DNA of 53,106 bases from an uncultured Verrucomicrobiota bacterium (GTDB taxonomy: Bacteria > Verrucomicrobiota > Kiritimatiellia > CAIQIC01 > Lenti-01): positions 1 to 53,106 of the forward strand of contig CALMNW010000032.1 in NCBI GenBank assembly GCA_937872095.1, in the 5' to 3' direction. This document shows, in pieces, positions 26,742-33,669 of this stretch. The position numbers were made by a program, and so were the translations under genes. A model generated the notes under the pieces. That model did no database searches. It saw only the letters and a list, made by a program, of their open reading frames with translations, and was not told the origin of the DNA. Position 1 is the first letter of the stretch; every line of letters starts with the position of its first letter.

Positions 26742-28402
26742 ATTTCCGTGTTGCTCCGGGTGCCCCAGCCGGTCTCGGCGAACGTCAGCACGGCGATCGG
26801 CAATTGCCAGACCAGGACGAACATGTAGTAGAAGCAGAACATCACGCCGTAGAGCCACAGCCGCGAGCGCTTCACCAGCAGGTAGACGCTGCTGATCATG
26901 GCGCTCATGACGAGAACGCCGGCGACGTAGTTGATCGGCCACACGGCGTTGAGCATGGGCACCAGCACCAGCGCGCGGAGGACCACGATCGGCGCCACCA
27001 GCGGCAGCAGGAAGCCGAGATAGAACGACAGCGACATCAAGGGCTGCTTCTTCCACATGAAGGCGCAGGCGACCAGGCTTTCGCGGAACCAGGAGCGTTT
27101 CCAGCGCAGCTGCTGGCGCAGGAAGGTGAGGTGGTCTTCGGGGACGACGGTGGTGCACTGGGCCTTCTCGGCGTAGCGCACCTTGTGGCCCCGGCGCAGC
27201 AGCAGGTTGGTCAGGCTGCGGTCGTCGCCGAACGTGGCGGGCCGGCCGAGGAAGGTCTGGCCTTCCCAGGCGTCGAGCACTTCCAGCAGGCGCTCGCGGC
27301 GGTAGCACGCCAGCGGGCCGGACAGGCAGGTGATGCTGTCGAAGACGCTTTCGGCGGCCTTCATGATGCGGAAGGCGACGTAGTAGCGCACCGACTGCAT
27401 CTTGGTGAGGGCGTTGGTCCAGACGTTCTCCACGTCGCAGTGGCCGGTGACGGCGGCCACCTCGGGATCCGCGAAGTGGTCCAGCAGGCGCCGGATCGCG
27501 TCGATTTCGAGGAAGCTGTCGGAATCGATGAAGATCAGGAACTGGCCGACCGATTCGCGGACGGCGGCCGCCAGGGCGTGGCGTTTGCCGCGGCCCTGCT
27601 CGAACCGGATCAGCTGGATTTCGGGATACGTCGCCCAGGCCCGCTGGATCGCCGCCCAGGTGCCGTCGGTGCTGCCGTCGTCGATCACGATCACCTGCAG
27701 CTTGTCCGCGGGATAATCCAGGTTCATGACCTGGCGGATGGTGCGTTCGATCTGGTCTTCCTCGTTGTGCGCCGGAATGAGCAGCGAAACGGGCGGCGTG
27801 TCGGCGCGCGGCGGCGGGTTGCGATAGAATCCCGCGAAGACGAAACGGCTGATGAGGTAGCCGCCGACGAGGATGCTGTAGAAAAACAGCGGCGCGTCGA
27901 ACCAGAAGAACTGGTAGTTCTCGTATTTCAGGAAGAGCGTGGTCGCGATGGCCGCCGCCAGCAGGCCGATGGCGGCCCAGCGCAGGATCGTCCAGGTGGT
28001 CCGGGCCAGGCGCTTCGAGAGGGGTTCCACGAACTGCATGCCCCAATAGGCTTTGGCCTCGTCGTGCCGGCGGACCTCCGCGGCGACGTCCATGGCGCCG
28101 TGGCTGTATTCCTCCGGCAGGATGCCGTCGGGGACCTCGAAACGGAGGCGGACGCGCTTCGTGTCCGGCGGCACGTCCCGGGATTCGATCAGCAAGCCGC
28201 CGTCGGAGATGTCGCGGGCCGTGCCCGCGTAGGTCGCGGCGGTCTTGCCGGAACCGACGACGATCTGGACCGGAAAATCGCTCCAATACCGGGGGGTCGT
28301 TCGGCGCGTGCTGTAATTGGCTCGCGAACGAGCCCGCCGCCGGCGTTCCGGTTTCTCGTAAGGAGAAGTGGCGTTGGTTCTGTCGGGAGGTTGGGGATTC
28401 AT
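26738..28402 (-). CDS. GT2 exopolysaccharide synthase with N-terminal PilZ domain
   Basis: This 554-residue inner-membrane enzyme resembles NodC, PgaC and hyaluronan synthase. An N-terminal PilZ domain has RTTPR (RxxxR) and ARDISDGGLLIES (DxSxxG), the c-di-GMP ligands. Two membrane segments follow, then the GT2 domain with IDDGSTDGT, IDSDS, SGPLACYRRE, GDDRSLTN and QQLRWKRSW (QxxRW), all needed for processive synthesis. Four or so further membrane helices end the protein. The PilZ is N-terminal, unlike BcsA where it is C-terminal. The ATG at 28402 is chosen because a promoter-like pair lies just upstream. The frame stays open for 97 codons above it, so a longer form from 28630 is possible. 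Confidence 0.9.
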   Translation of the reverse strand: MNPQPPDRTNATSPYEKPERRRRARSRANYSTRRTTPRYWSDFPVQIVVGSGKTAATYAGTARDISDGGLLIESRDVPPDTKRVRLRFEVPDGILPEEYSHGAMDVAAEVRRHDEAKAYWGMQFVEPLSKRLARTTWTILRWAAIGLLAAAIATTLFLKYENYQFFWFDAPLFFYSILVGGYLISRFVFAGFYRNPPPRADTPPVSLLIPAHNEEDQIERTIRQVMNLDYPADKLQVIVIDDGSTDGTWAAIQRAWATYPEIQLIRFEQGRGKRHALAAAVRESVGQFLIFIDSDSFLEIDAIRRLLDHFADPEVAAVTGHCDVENVWTNALTKMQSVRYYVAFRIMKAAESVFDSITCLSGPLACYRRERLLEVLDAWEGQTFLGRPATFGDDRSLTNLLLRRGHKVRYAEKAQCTTVVPEDHLTFLRQQLRWKRSWFRESLVACAFMWKKQPLMSLSFYLGFLLPLVAPIVVLRALVLVPMLNAVWPINYVAGVLVMSAMISSVYLLVKRSRLWLYGVMFCFYYMFVLVWQLPIAVLTFAETGWGTRSNTEI

Positions 28403-28630
28403 GGCTTTCTCGGTTGTGGTTGACGCCAATCTAACACGGGCACCCGAAATATCAACTAAACCGGTAGGATAAATTGCCAATTCGACGAAAGCCGATTTTC
28501 GCTGGGTGCCGGGGCGGATGTCCACAGGTATTTGATAGACAGGGGCGATCGGGGCGGGATCCGGCGCTTCTTCTTCCCCGGGAATTAAATATTCGTTACG
28601 GCGCGGTTTCGTGCTATTCTCCATTGTCAT
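28403..28630 (-). other. In-frame leader or N-terminal extension of the synthase
   Basis: This stretch is in frame with the synthase and lacks stops. It could encode 76 more residues, starting MTMENSTKPRRNEYLIPGEE and rich in acidic residues and Pro. The first half has the gene-like codon use of its neighbours; the second is AT-richer. No ribosome site precedes the ATGs at 28630 or 28624. It is either a long leader or an alternative N-terminus. Confidence 0.4.
28428..28455 (-). promoter_or_regulatory. Possible sigma-70 promoter of the exopolysaccharide operon
   Basis: On the minus strand TTGATA (28455-28450) and TAGATT (28433-28428) are separated by 16 bases. The predicted transcription start lies about 20 bases before the ATG at 28402. 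The fit is moderate. Confidence 0.35.
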
Positions 28631-28653
28631 GTTCGCGATCTTGTTTCTATAAT
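28624..28653 (+). promoter_or_regulatory. Sigma-70 promoter of the tandem membrane-protein genes
   Basis: TTGTCA (28624-28629) and a perfect TATAAT (28648-28653) are 18 bases apart. The ATG of the first gene is at 28696 with AAGGAG before it. The -35 box overlaps the possible distal start of the divergent synthase gene. Confidence 0.65.
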
Positions 28654-28695
28654 CGCGGCGTGGGTCAGAGATCAGAAACAACAAGGAGTTCATCC

Positions 28696-29100
28696 ATGGA
28701 ACCGACCACGGGTCAACCGCAACAACCTTATCGTCCGGGCATGCCGGATCGACGGCAAAGGAAACCGGATGCCTGGGCGCTGGTTTTCCGCTGGCTCACG
28801 TTGCTGGTCTATCCTTTGCTGATCATCTTTTTCTTCATTTTCTTCGGCGTGGCCAGCGCGGACCACAGCCAGGAACTGGCGACGCGGATGGGCGTCGAAG
28901 ACATCCCGGCGAGCACCGCCAGCCATCTGCATCTGTACACCCTGTTGCCGTTGCTGATGGCCGGCTTGCTGATCGGCGCGATCGGCCTGCTGCTCGGCCG
29001 CCTGCGCGCCCGGCGCCGTTCCGACTACAACTACCGGACCCAGCTGATTCTCGTCATCGTGTCGGTGGGCGGGTTGGTCGCCTTTTTCTTGCTGCGCTGA
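28696..29100 (+). CDS. Small membrane protein, tandem paralogue A
   Basis: This 134-residue protein is not assigned to a known family. A soluble N-terminus (GQPQQPYRPGMPDRRQRKPD) is followed by three hydrophobic segments: FRWLTLLVYPLLIIFFFIFF, LLPLLMAGLLIGAIGLLL and LILVIVSVGGLVAFFLL. A basic RLRARRRSDYNYR loop precedes the third. AAGGAG precedes the ATG. The next gene is a paralogue with the same layout. It has its own strong promoter and is divergent from the exopolysaccharide synthase, so a link with that system is possible. Confidence 0.8.
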   Translation: MEPTTGQPQQPYRPGMPDRRQRKPDAWALVFRWLTLLVYPLLIIFFFIFFGVASADHSQELATRMGVEDIPASTASHLHLYTLLPLLMAGLLIGAIGLLLGRLRARRRSDYNYRTQLILVIVSVGGLVAFFLLR

Positions 29101-29182
29101 TGCGGCCGAGGAGGCGCCCGGGCCGGTTTTCGTTTCGATCGCCGCCGAAAACTAGAGGGTAGAGAGAACAAAGGAGTCCGCC

Positions 29183-29608
29183 ATGGAACCGATCCCGGGT
29201 CAATCGCAACAAACGCCCTATCGTCCGGGCATGCCGGATCGCCGCCAGCGCAAACCCGACGTCTGGGCCCGGGTGTTCCGCTGGATCACGCTGTTGGTTT
29301 ATCCGCTGCTGCTCGTCGTCGTGCTCGTTCTCCTGACGCTGGCGGATTCCCAGTCGCGGAAAAACCAGCTGGAGAAAATCGACCAGGCGGTGGCCGCGAC
29401 GGATACCGTCGGCGGCCTGAACCTGTCGCCCCTGGTGCCGATCCTGATCGCGGGCTTGGCCATCGGCGTCGTCGGGCTGGCCCTGAGCCGCGTGCGGGCG
29501 CGCCGCCGGCACGACTACAACTACAAGACGCAACTGGTCCTGATCATTTTGTCCGCGGGCGGTTTGCTGATCTATTTCATCCTCCAGAGCCTCGGGGTCA
29601 TCGGCTGA
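29183..29608 (+). CDS. Small membrane protein, tandem paralogue B
   Basis: This 141-residue protein is the second copy of the pair. It shares the N-terminal YRPGMPDRRQRKPDVWA block, the first membrane segment (VFRWITLLVYPLLLVV) and the basic RVRARRRHDYNYKTQL loop with its neighbour. The loop between membrane segments 1 and 2 differs completely (DSQSRKNQLEKIDQAVAATD versus DHSQELATRMGVEDIPASTA). AAAGGAG precedes the ATG. The pair arose by gene duplication with divergence only in the exposed loop. The function is unknown. Confidence 0.8.
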   Translation: MEPIPGQSQQTPYRPGMPDRRQRKPDVWARVFRWITLLVYPLLLVVVLVLLTLADSQSRKNQLEKIDQAVAATDTVGGLNLSPLVPILIAGLAIGVVGLALSRVRARRRHDYNYKTQLVLIILSAGGLLIYFILQSLGVIG

Positions 29609-29621
29609 CGGCGCGGATCGC

Positions 29622-30227
29622 CTACACGAGTTTCTTGAGAAACAGCGTGCAATCGCCGGGGAGGCCGGCGAACGAAGGGGCGGCGGCGTAGGCCAGGCGG
29701 TTGATCTCCACGTAGCCCTGCTTGCGGAACGCGCCTTCGGATTTGGGGTTGGTGGCCTCGGACACGAGATACTCGTAGCGCTTTTCGCGCAGCATGGCTT
29801 CCATCCGCTGCAGCATGCGCATCGAAATGCCGGTGCGCCAATAGGTCGGGGCCACGGCCAGATAAAAGACGTAGGTCCACTTGCCGGGGATGCGGGCGAG
29901 GGGCTTGTCGAGTTCCTCGAAGAAATCGTTCATCTGCTCCATCGCCGCGCGGTATTCGGGCGGGATCACGTGGAGCGTCTGGCGGTACTTGCCGTCGTCG
30001 AGGCCGATGGCCACGCCGGCGAGCTTGCCGGCGTCGGCGTCGATGGCGGCGACGGCCAGATGGTCTTCGAAACAGTGGTCGCAGACCGCGCGGACGTACG
30101 CGGCGTAAAAATCGCGGGAAAGGTGGAGCGCGGCGGTCATCGGCTCCAGATTGAGAAAGACGTCGGTGAGGAGTTCGGCGGATTCAGGCAGGCGTTCGGC
30201 GGAAAGTTCCTGGATTTGGATGTTCAT
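29622..30227 (-). CDS. GNAT-family N-acetyltransferase
   Basis: This 201-residue protein has a GNAT fold. VFYLAVAPTYWRTGISMRMLQRMEAML matches motif A with the acetyl-CoA loop (R/Q-x-x-G-x-G/A variant RTGIS), followed by YEYLVSEATNPKSEGAFRKQGY, the usual strand 5/helix 4 part. The N-terminal half is longer and more helical than in small GNATs. The acceptor is unknown. The start at 30227 lacks a good ribosome site. It is convergent with the paralogous membrane gene. Confidence 0.82.
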   Translation of the reverse strand: MNIQIQELSAERLPESAELLTDVFLNLEPMTAALHLSRDFYAAYVRAVCDHCFEDHLAVAAIDADAGKLAGVAIGLDDGKYRQTLHVIPPEYRAAMEQMNDFFEELDKPLARIPGKWTYVFYLAVAPTYWRTGISMRMLQRMEAMLREKRYEYLVSEATNPKSEGAFRKQGYVEINRLAYAAAPSFAGLPGDCTLFLKKLV

Positions 30228-30542
30228 CGGGTGGGGGCGCAAGGCTCCCGCAAGGGGTCGACGGGCTTGGGTGGGTGGATTGCGGTCTCGAGTGCGAGGG
30301 GGTGACTCAGACCGCCAAGTCGCGGACGCGGGCCGACGACGTCGCCGCAAGGGCGGCATCGGTCCAAAAAATCGGGTTGAGGGCGGCGGATCCCGGCGAA
30401 AAAAACGCGGCCGGCGACGCATCAAGCGAAAGCCCGGCGGAAAACCGGGCTGGGACCTCGACAGCGGAACGCTGAACGGTTCGATTCATGAGATTCGACG
30501 AAAAGGATACGCCTTCCCGTCCGCCTGTCCACGGAAATCGCG
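30228..30542. other. Non-coding stretch before the insertion site
   Basis: No convincing gene is seen here. One hairpin is present, AGCCCGG/CCGGGCT at 30431-30451. Short open frames on both strands lack ribosome sites and family resemblance. Confidence 0.6.
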
Positions 30543-30623
30543 AAAACGGCCCAAAACGGCCTGTTTTCGGTCGAAAATCGCCCAAAATCGGCCTCCAACG
30601 CCCCCAAAATGCCCAAAATCGAG

Positions 30624-30631
30624 CAAAATGA
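30624..30631. repeat. Left target-site duplicate of the insertion sequence
   Basis: CAAAATGA directly precedes the left inverted repeat and is repeated exactly at 32038-32045 after the right one. Confidence 0.9.
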
Positions 30632-32037
30632 GGATCATCGGGAAAGTTCCTGTCTGAAAACCCCAGGAAAAGCCGCATTTTTTGGAATGCCCTGCCCGCG
30701 GCTCCGCGAGAATGGGCCCGCCAGAGCTCGTCGGAGCGGAGGTGCGGGCGGGGAAGGGTTGTTGCCGTTTTTGCCGGCGGTCTTTGGCCATGTCCTTCCG
30801 AACCGCTTTGAAGGGCAAGCCGAAAGCCGCTGAACCAGACATTCCTGCGAAAGGCCTTCGGCGTGCGCGGAGGCTACAAGTGTGTGCGCACCGAGTATCC
30901 CGCCGGCACCATGGAACTGACTTTGGCGGTGAAGAAGATCCCGGCCTGTCCGAACTGCCACAGCCCGGAAGTCGCGCGCAAGGGCGCGCGATACCGCCGC
31001 CTGAAGGCGGCGCCCATCGGCCTGATGCCGGTGGTGCTGAAGGCGGAAGTGCCGCAATGCCAATGCAAGAGTTGCGGCAAGACCTTCGAGGTCTCCCCCC
31101 CTTTGCCAAAGCCTACGTGCGCTACACCCGGCGACTGGGCCATTATGTCCTTGCCCTGAGCCGGGCGATGACGCTGGCCGACGTGGCCGGGGTCGTCGGC
31201 CTGAGCTGGGACACGGTCAAGGACATCGTCGAGCCGCAGCTGCGCAAGGCGGTGACGCCCGCCCGCTTCAAGGGGTTGAAGCATCTGGCCATCGACGAGA
31301 TCTACGCGGGGAAGAAACGGAAGTTCTACACGCTGGTCATCGACCTCGACACCGGCCGGATCGTCTGGGTGGCCCACGGCCGCAGCCAAGCCTGCCTGCG
31401 GGGCTTTTGGCGCCGGCTGCGGCTGGCCAAGGCCAAGATCCAGGCGGTGGCGATGGATCTGGGCGCGGCCTACTGGAGAGCCGTGCGCGACAACCTGCCG
31501 CGCGCCGCCGTCGTCTTCGACAAGTTCCACGTCGTCAAGCTGGTCAACGAGCGGCTCGACGAAGTGCGCCGCCAGCTGGTGCGCGAAGCGGAGCGGGACT
31601 TGAAGGCCGACATCAAGGGCACGCGCTTCCTGCTTCTGTCCCGGCGGAACAACCTGACGCCGGAAAAGATGTGCGCGCTGGATGCCGCGTTGCGGGCCAA
31701 CCAACCCCTGTTCGCCGCCTACTACCTGAAAGAGGAGCTTCTGCTGCTGTGGGCGCAGCCAACGGCGAAAGACATGCGCCACTTCCTGAAAGCCTGGTGC
31801 CGCCGGGCGCTGGCGACGGGCTTGGCCCCTTTCAGGAGCCTGGTCAAGACCCTGCGCTCACGTCGCAAAGGCATCCTGGAATGGTTCGATCACCCGATCA
31901 ACTCGGGCCGCATGGAGGGCATCAACAACAAGGTCAAGGTCATGACCCGCTCCGCCTACGGCTATCGCGACGAGGCTTTCTTCATCCTCAAGCTCTACAA
32001 CCTCCACCACGCCAGACAGGAACTTGTCGGATGAACC
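30632..32037 (+). mobile_element. ISL3-family insertion sequence, complete, with 8-bp target duplication
   Basis: The element is 1406 bp long. Its ends are imperfect 25-bp inverted repeats (30632-30656 and 32013-32037; 21 of 25 match, inner part AAGTTCCTGTCTG exact). It is flanked on both sides by the identical 8-mer CAAAATGA (30624-30631 and 32038-32045). An 8-bp duplication and a right end overlapping the 3' end of the transposase are usual for ISL3. The perfect duplication suggests a recent insertion. The transposase inside has a frameshift. Confidence 0.92.
30863..32034 (+). pseudogene. ISL3 transposase with -1 frameshift at a seven-C run
   Basis: The N-terminal part (from a GTG at 30863, homology perhaps from 30830) encodes the zinc-binding domain, with CPNCHSPEV and CQCKSCGKTF. 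The catalytic part is read in the -1 frame from about 31096: DVAGVVGLSWDTVKDI, then LAIDEIYAGKKRKFYTLVID and VAMDLGAAYW with the Asp residues, and NSGRMEGINNKVKV with the Glu. The switch falls at seven C residues (31095-31101), where one C less or a ribosomal slip restores a single protein with SPPFAKAYVRY. The DDE residues are otherwise intact. It may be a true mutation, a sequencing indel in the homopolymer or a programmed frameshift. Confidence 0.85.
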
Positions 32038-32045
32038 CAAAATGA
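32038..32045. repeat. Right target-site duplicate of the insertion sequence
   Basis: CAAAATGA directly follows the right inverted repeat and is identical to 30624-30631. Confidence 0.9.
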
Positions 32046-32102
32046 TGGAAAATCGAAGAAAAAACGGCCCAAAACCGCGAAATGGAGCCAAAATCGGCTC
32101 GC

Positions 32103-32165
32103 GCGAACGTCAGGGGTCAGGCTGAGGCGCGCCTTGGCGCCGATAGCCTGGACCCCATTGTTCGG
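32103..32165. repeat. REP-like hairpin (copy 1)
   Basis: GGGGTCAGGCT (32113-32123) pairs with AGCCTGGACCCC (32145-32156) with one bulged base. CGAAC and GTTCG lie outside and a GC-rich GGCGCGCC/GGCGCC core lies inside. It shares CGAACGTCAGGGG and CCTGGACCCC with a second hairpin at 32578-32624. It follows the 3' end of the 32173-32565 gene. Confidence 0.7.
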
Positions 32166-32172
32166 TGTGATT

Positions 32173-32565
32173 TTATGAGACCCAGATTGAATCTGTATTC
32201 TCATCAAGAACCCACCCGTCAGGTGTTTTGTTGAAGCGGAATATCTTGCCTCCGCCTGATTCTGGGGCATCTTGCCTTCCAGTTGTAATATCAACTTTGT
32301 CGGCACTTAATACTTCAAGAATCAGGACATACTTGTCCTCCGGGCGTTGTTCGTCTGTTCCGGCAATCTGATCCAGTATCTGTTTTAGGTCGGCGGAAGG
32401 TAATCCGACTATCGGATACTCGGGGGCTCCCTCATGGGAATATGTGAACCAACTATGGTTAACATTGTAACGGTAGGCGCGGAGTGTAGCTCCGAGCCAA
32501 GCATTGCCGGCGAGTGAGACGACTAGCAGGATCCCGAGTATTCCGATTATCCATTTTGTCTTCAT
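32173..32565 (-). CDS. Membrane-anchored protein of unknown function, low GC
   Basis: This 130-residue protein has one N-terminal membrane segment (WIIGILGILLVVSLAGNAWL) and an exported domain (NHSWFTYSHEGAPEYPIVG, later KIFRFNKTPDGWVLDENTDS). The start ATG at 32565 has GGAGAG upstream; a GTG at 32577 is in frame but would cover that site. Base composition is clearly lower in GC than most of the window, which suggests recent arrival. It pairs with the next upstream gene, and REP-like hairpins end both. No family was recognised. Confidence 0.7.
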   Translation of the reverse strand: MKTKWIIGILGILLVVSLAGNAWLGATLRAYRYNVNHSWFTYSHEGAPEYPIVGLPSADLKQILDQIAGTDEQRPEDKYVLILEVLSADKVDITTGRQDAPESGGGKIFRFNKTPDGWVLDENTDSIWVS

Positions 32566-32573
32566 ATCTCTCC

Positions 32574-32876
32574 TCACCGAACGTCAGGGGACCCGACACT
32601 TTGTGGAGGGTACCCTGGACCCCCTTGTACGGCCTTCATTTTCTTTTCTCTCTTTGCCCACCAGAAAATTAAGGGGGATAGGATGATAAGCCCCCATAGA
32701 GCCACTTCAGCGGCAAAATAGATTCTTTTCCCCACTGTATCGAGTGCGCAGGATAAGGATACCTCGGATATAGCTGGCAATAGGGATGCTCGATAGGCGA
32801 TGGCATAGAGGATGGCAAATGCGGCGCTATAAACGATCGCCGCACCGAGCAATAATCGTTTTCTATTTGCCTTCAT
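32574..32876 (-). CDS. Small two-helix membrane protein, low GC
   Basis: This 100-residue protein has two membrane segments: LLLGAAIVYSAAFAILYAIA and IYFAAEVALWGLIILSPLIFWW, with a short loop containing two Ser and one Cys. The last 15 or so codons and the stop lie inside a REP-like hairpin (32578-32624), so the C-terminus may have been rewritten by that insertion. There is no ribosome site of note. AT-rich composition sets it apart from its neighbours. The function is unknown. Confidence 0.6.
   Translation of the reverse strand: MKANRKRLLLGAAIVYSAAFAILYAIAYRASLLPAISEVSLSCALDTVGKRIYFAAEVALWGLIILSPLIFWWAKREKKMKAVQGGPGYPPQSVGSPDVR
32578..32624. repeat. REP-like hairpin (copy 2)
   Basis: AGGGGACCC (32586-32594) pairs with GGGTACCCT with one mismatch. 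It shares CGAACGTCAGGGG on the left and CCTGGACCCC on the right with copy 1 at 32103-32165. It lies at the junction of the two low-GC membrane genes and supplies the end of one and the leader of the other. Confidence 0.65.
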
Positions 32877-33669
32877 TTATCTTTGGCCGAACATAGTATA
32901 GAACAACCTTTGTGTATGCCGGGAGAGGGCGGGGTTATGCGACCAATTCTCGGCGTTTGCTGAACTTCAGAATAGGCTATCATTTAGCCAAGATCAATCG
33001 AAAACGAGACGTAGATAAAAAGCGGGGAATAGTTATTTCAAAGAGGGGCAAAGGGATCCGCCTTTCCTCGGGATGCGGTATCCGGCGGCGCAAGATTTCG
33101 CAGCGTGGAAAGTGAACCGGCGTTCACTTTTGTGTTTTGCCGGAATAACCGGGATTAGACAAACTTCGTCTATCCCGGCGGGATTTTAGTGAAAAGAGGC
33201 TGCAACTTGCCGAAAAGCAACGCGTTTGACCGGATTTGGCGGGGTTAGACGAACTTCGTCTAATCCGGAAATACAATCATGGATGCTTCTATCAAAATGC
33301 ATGAGAATGAAATGGAGTTGGCGAAGTGCGCGGAGGTTTTGCTGAACATCCAGATGGTCCCGGTATGGATCGCAACGTTCTTTGGTGTGTTAGGGGGAGG
33401 CGTGCCGGAAGCCATCGGACCAAAAATGGCCTACAACCGAGCCATGGGCGGGCAGGATGCCCGCGCTCCGGCACGGACGAGGGGCGAAGTGATCGGAACG
33501 GCTGCGGGGCTTTTGCGGCGTTTGCCTTGTGTTGAAGGATCGGGCGGGCCGGATGAGCCGCGATGGGTGGCGGCGAGCATTTTGGACCGTCGGCCGGCAT
33601 TTTATGCGTGATTTTTGGCCCCGGGCGTGCCATGTTTCCCGCAACTTTACTCAAAGGCAAGGAGATGCG
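32877..33669. other. Hairpin-rich intergenic region without a convincing gene
   Basis: Four hairpins are seen: AAAGTGAAC/GTTCACTTT (33109-33130); CCGGGATTAGAC/GTCTATCCCGG (33149-33178); TTAGACGA/TCGTCTAA (33245-33263); and GCGGGC/GCCCGC (33448-33464). The second and third share TAGAC-AACTTC-GTCTA and are two copies of one element. Short plus-strand frames at 32912-33115 and 33279-33611 lack ribosome sites and family resemblance and are not called as genes. Confidence 0.65.

Larger units (their letters stand above)
30543..32093. repeat. Helically phased A-tract array, split by the insertion sequence
   Basis: Runs of A4 or T4 (A6 once, A3 once) begin at 30543, 30553, 30564 (T), 30574, 30584, 30606, 30615 and 30625. 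They continue on the other side of the insertion sequence at 32039 (target duplicate of 30625), 32049, 32059, 32071, 32080 and 32090. Steps are 9-12 bp (two turns, 22 bp, between 30584 and 30606). Without the insertion this is about 135 bp with 13 tracts, one per helical turn, as in intrinsically curved DNA. Confidence 0.75.

Noticed and set aside
30307..30678. Minus-strand frame through the phased A-tracts (Phe/Trp-rich)
   Set aside because: The Phe and Trp codons arise from regular T-runs; there is no ribosome site, and the frame enters the insertion sequence.
32912..33115. Possible 67-residue basic protein
   Set aside because: No ribosome site; composition is random-like and it ends in a palindrome.
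33279..33611. Possible 110-residue plus-strand gene MDASIKMHENEMELAK
   Set aside because: No ribosome site, no family resemblance, and it runs through a REP-like hairpin and the aminotransferase leader.
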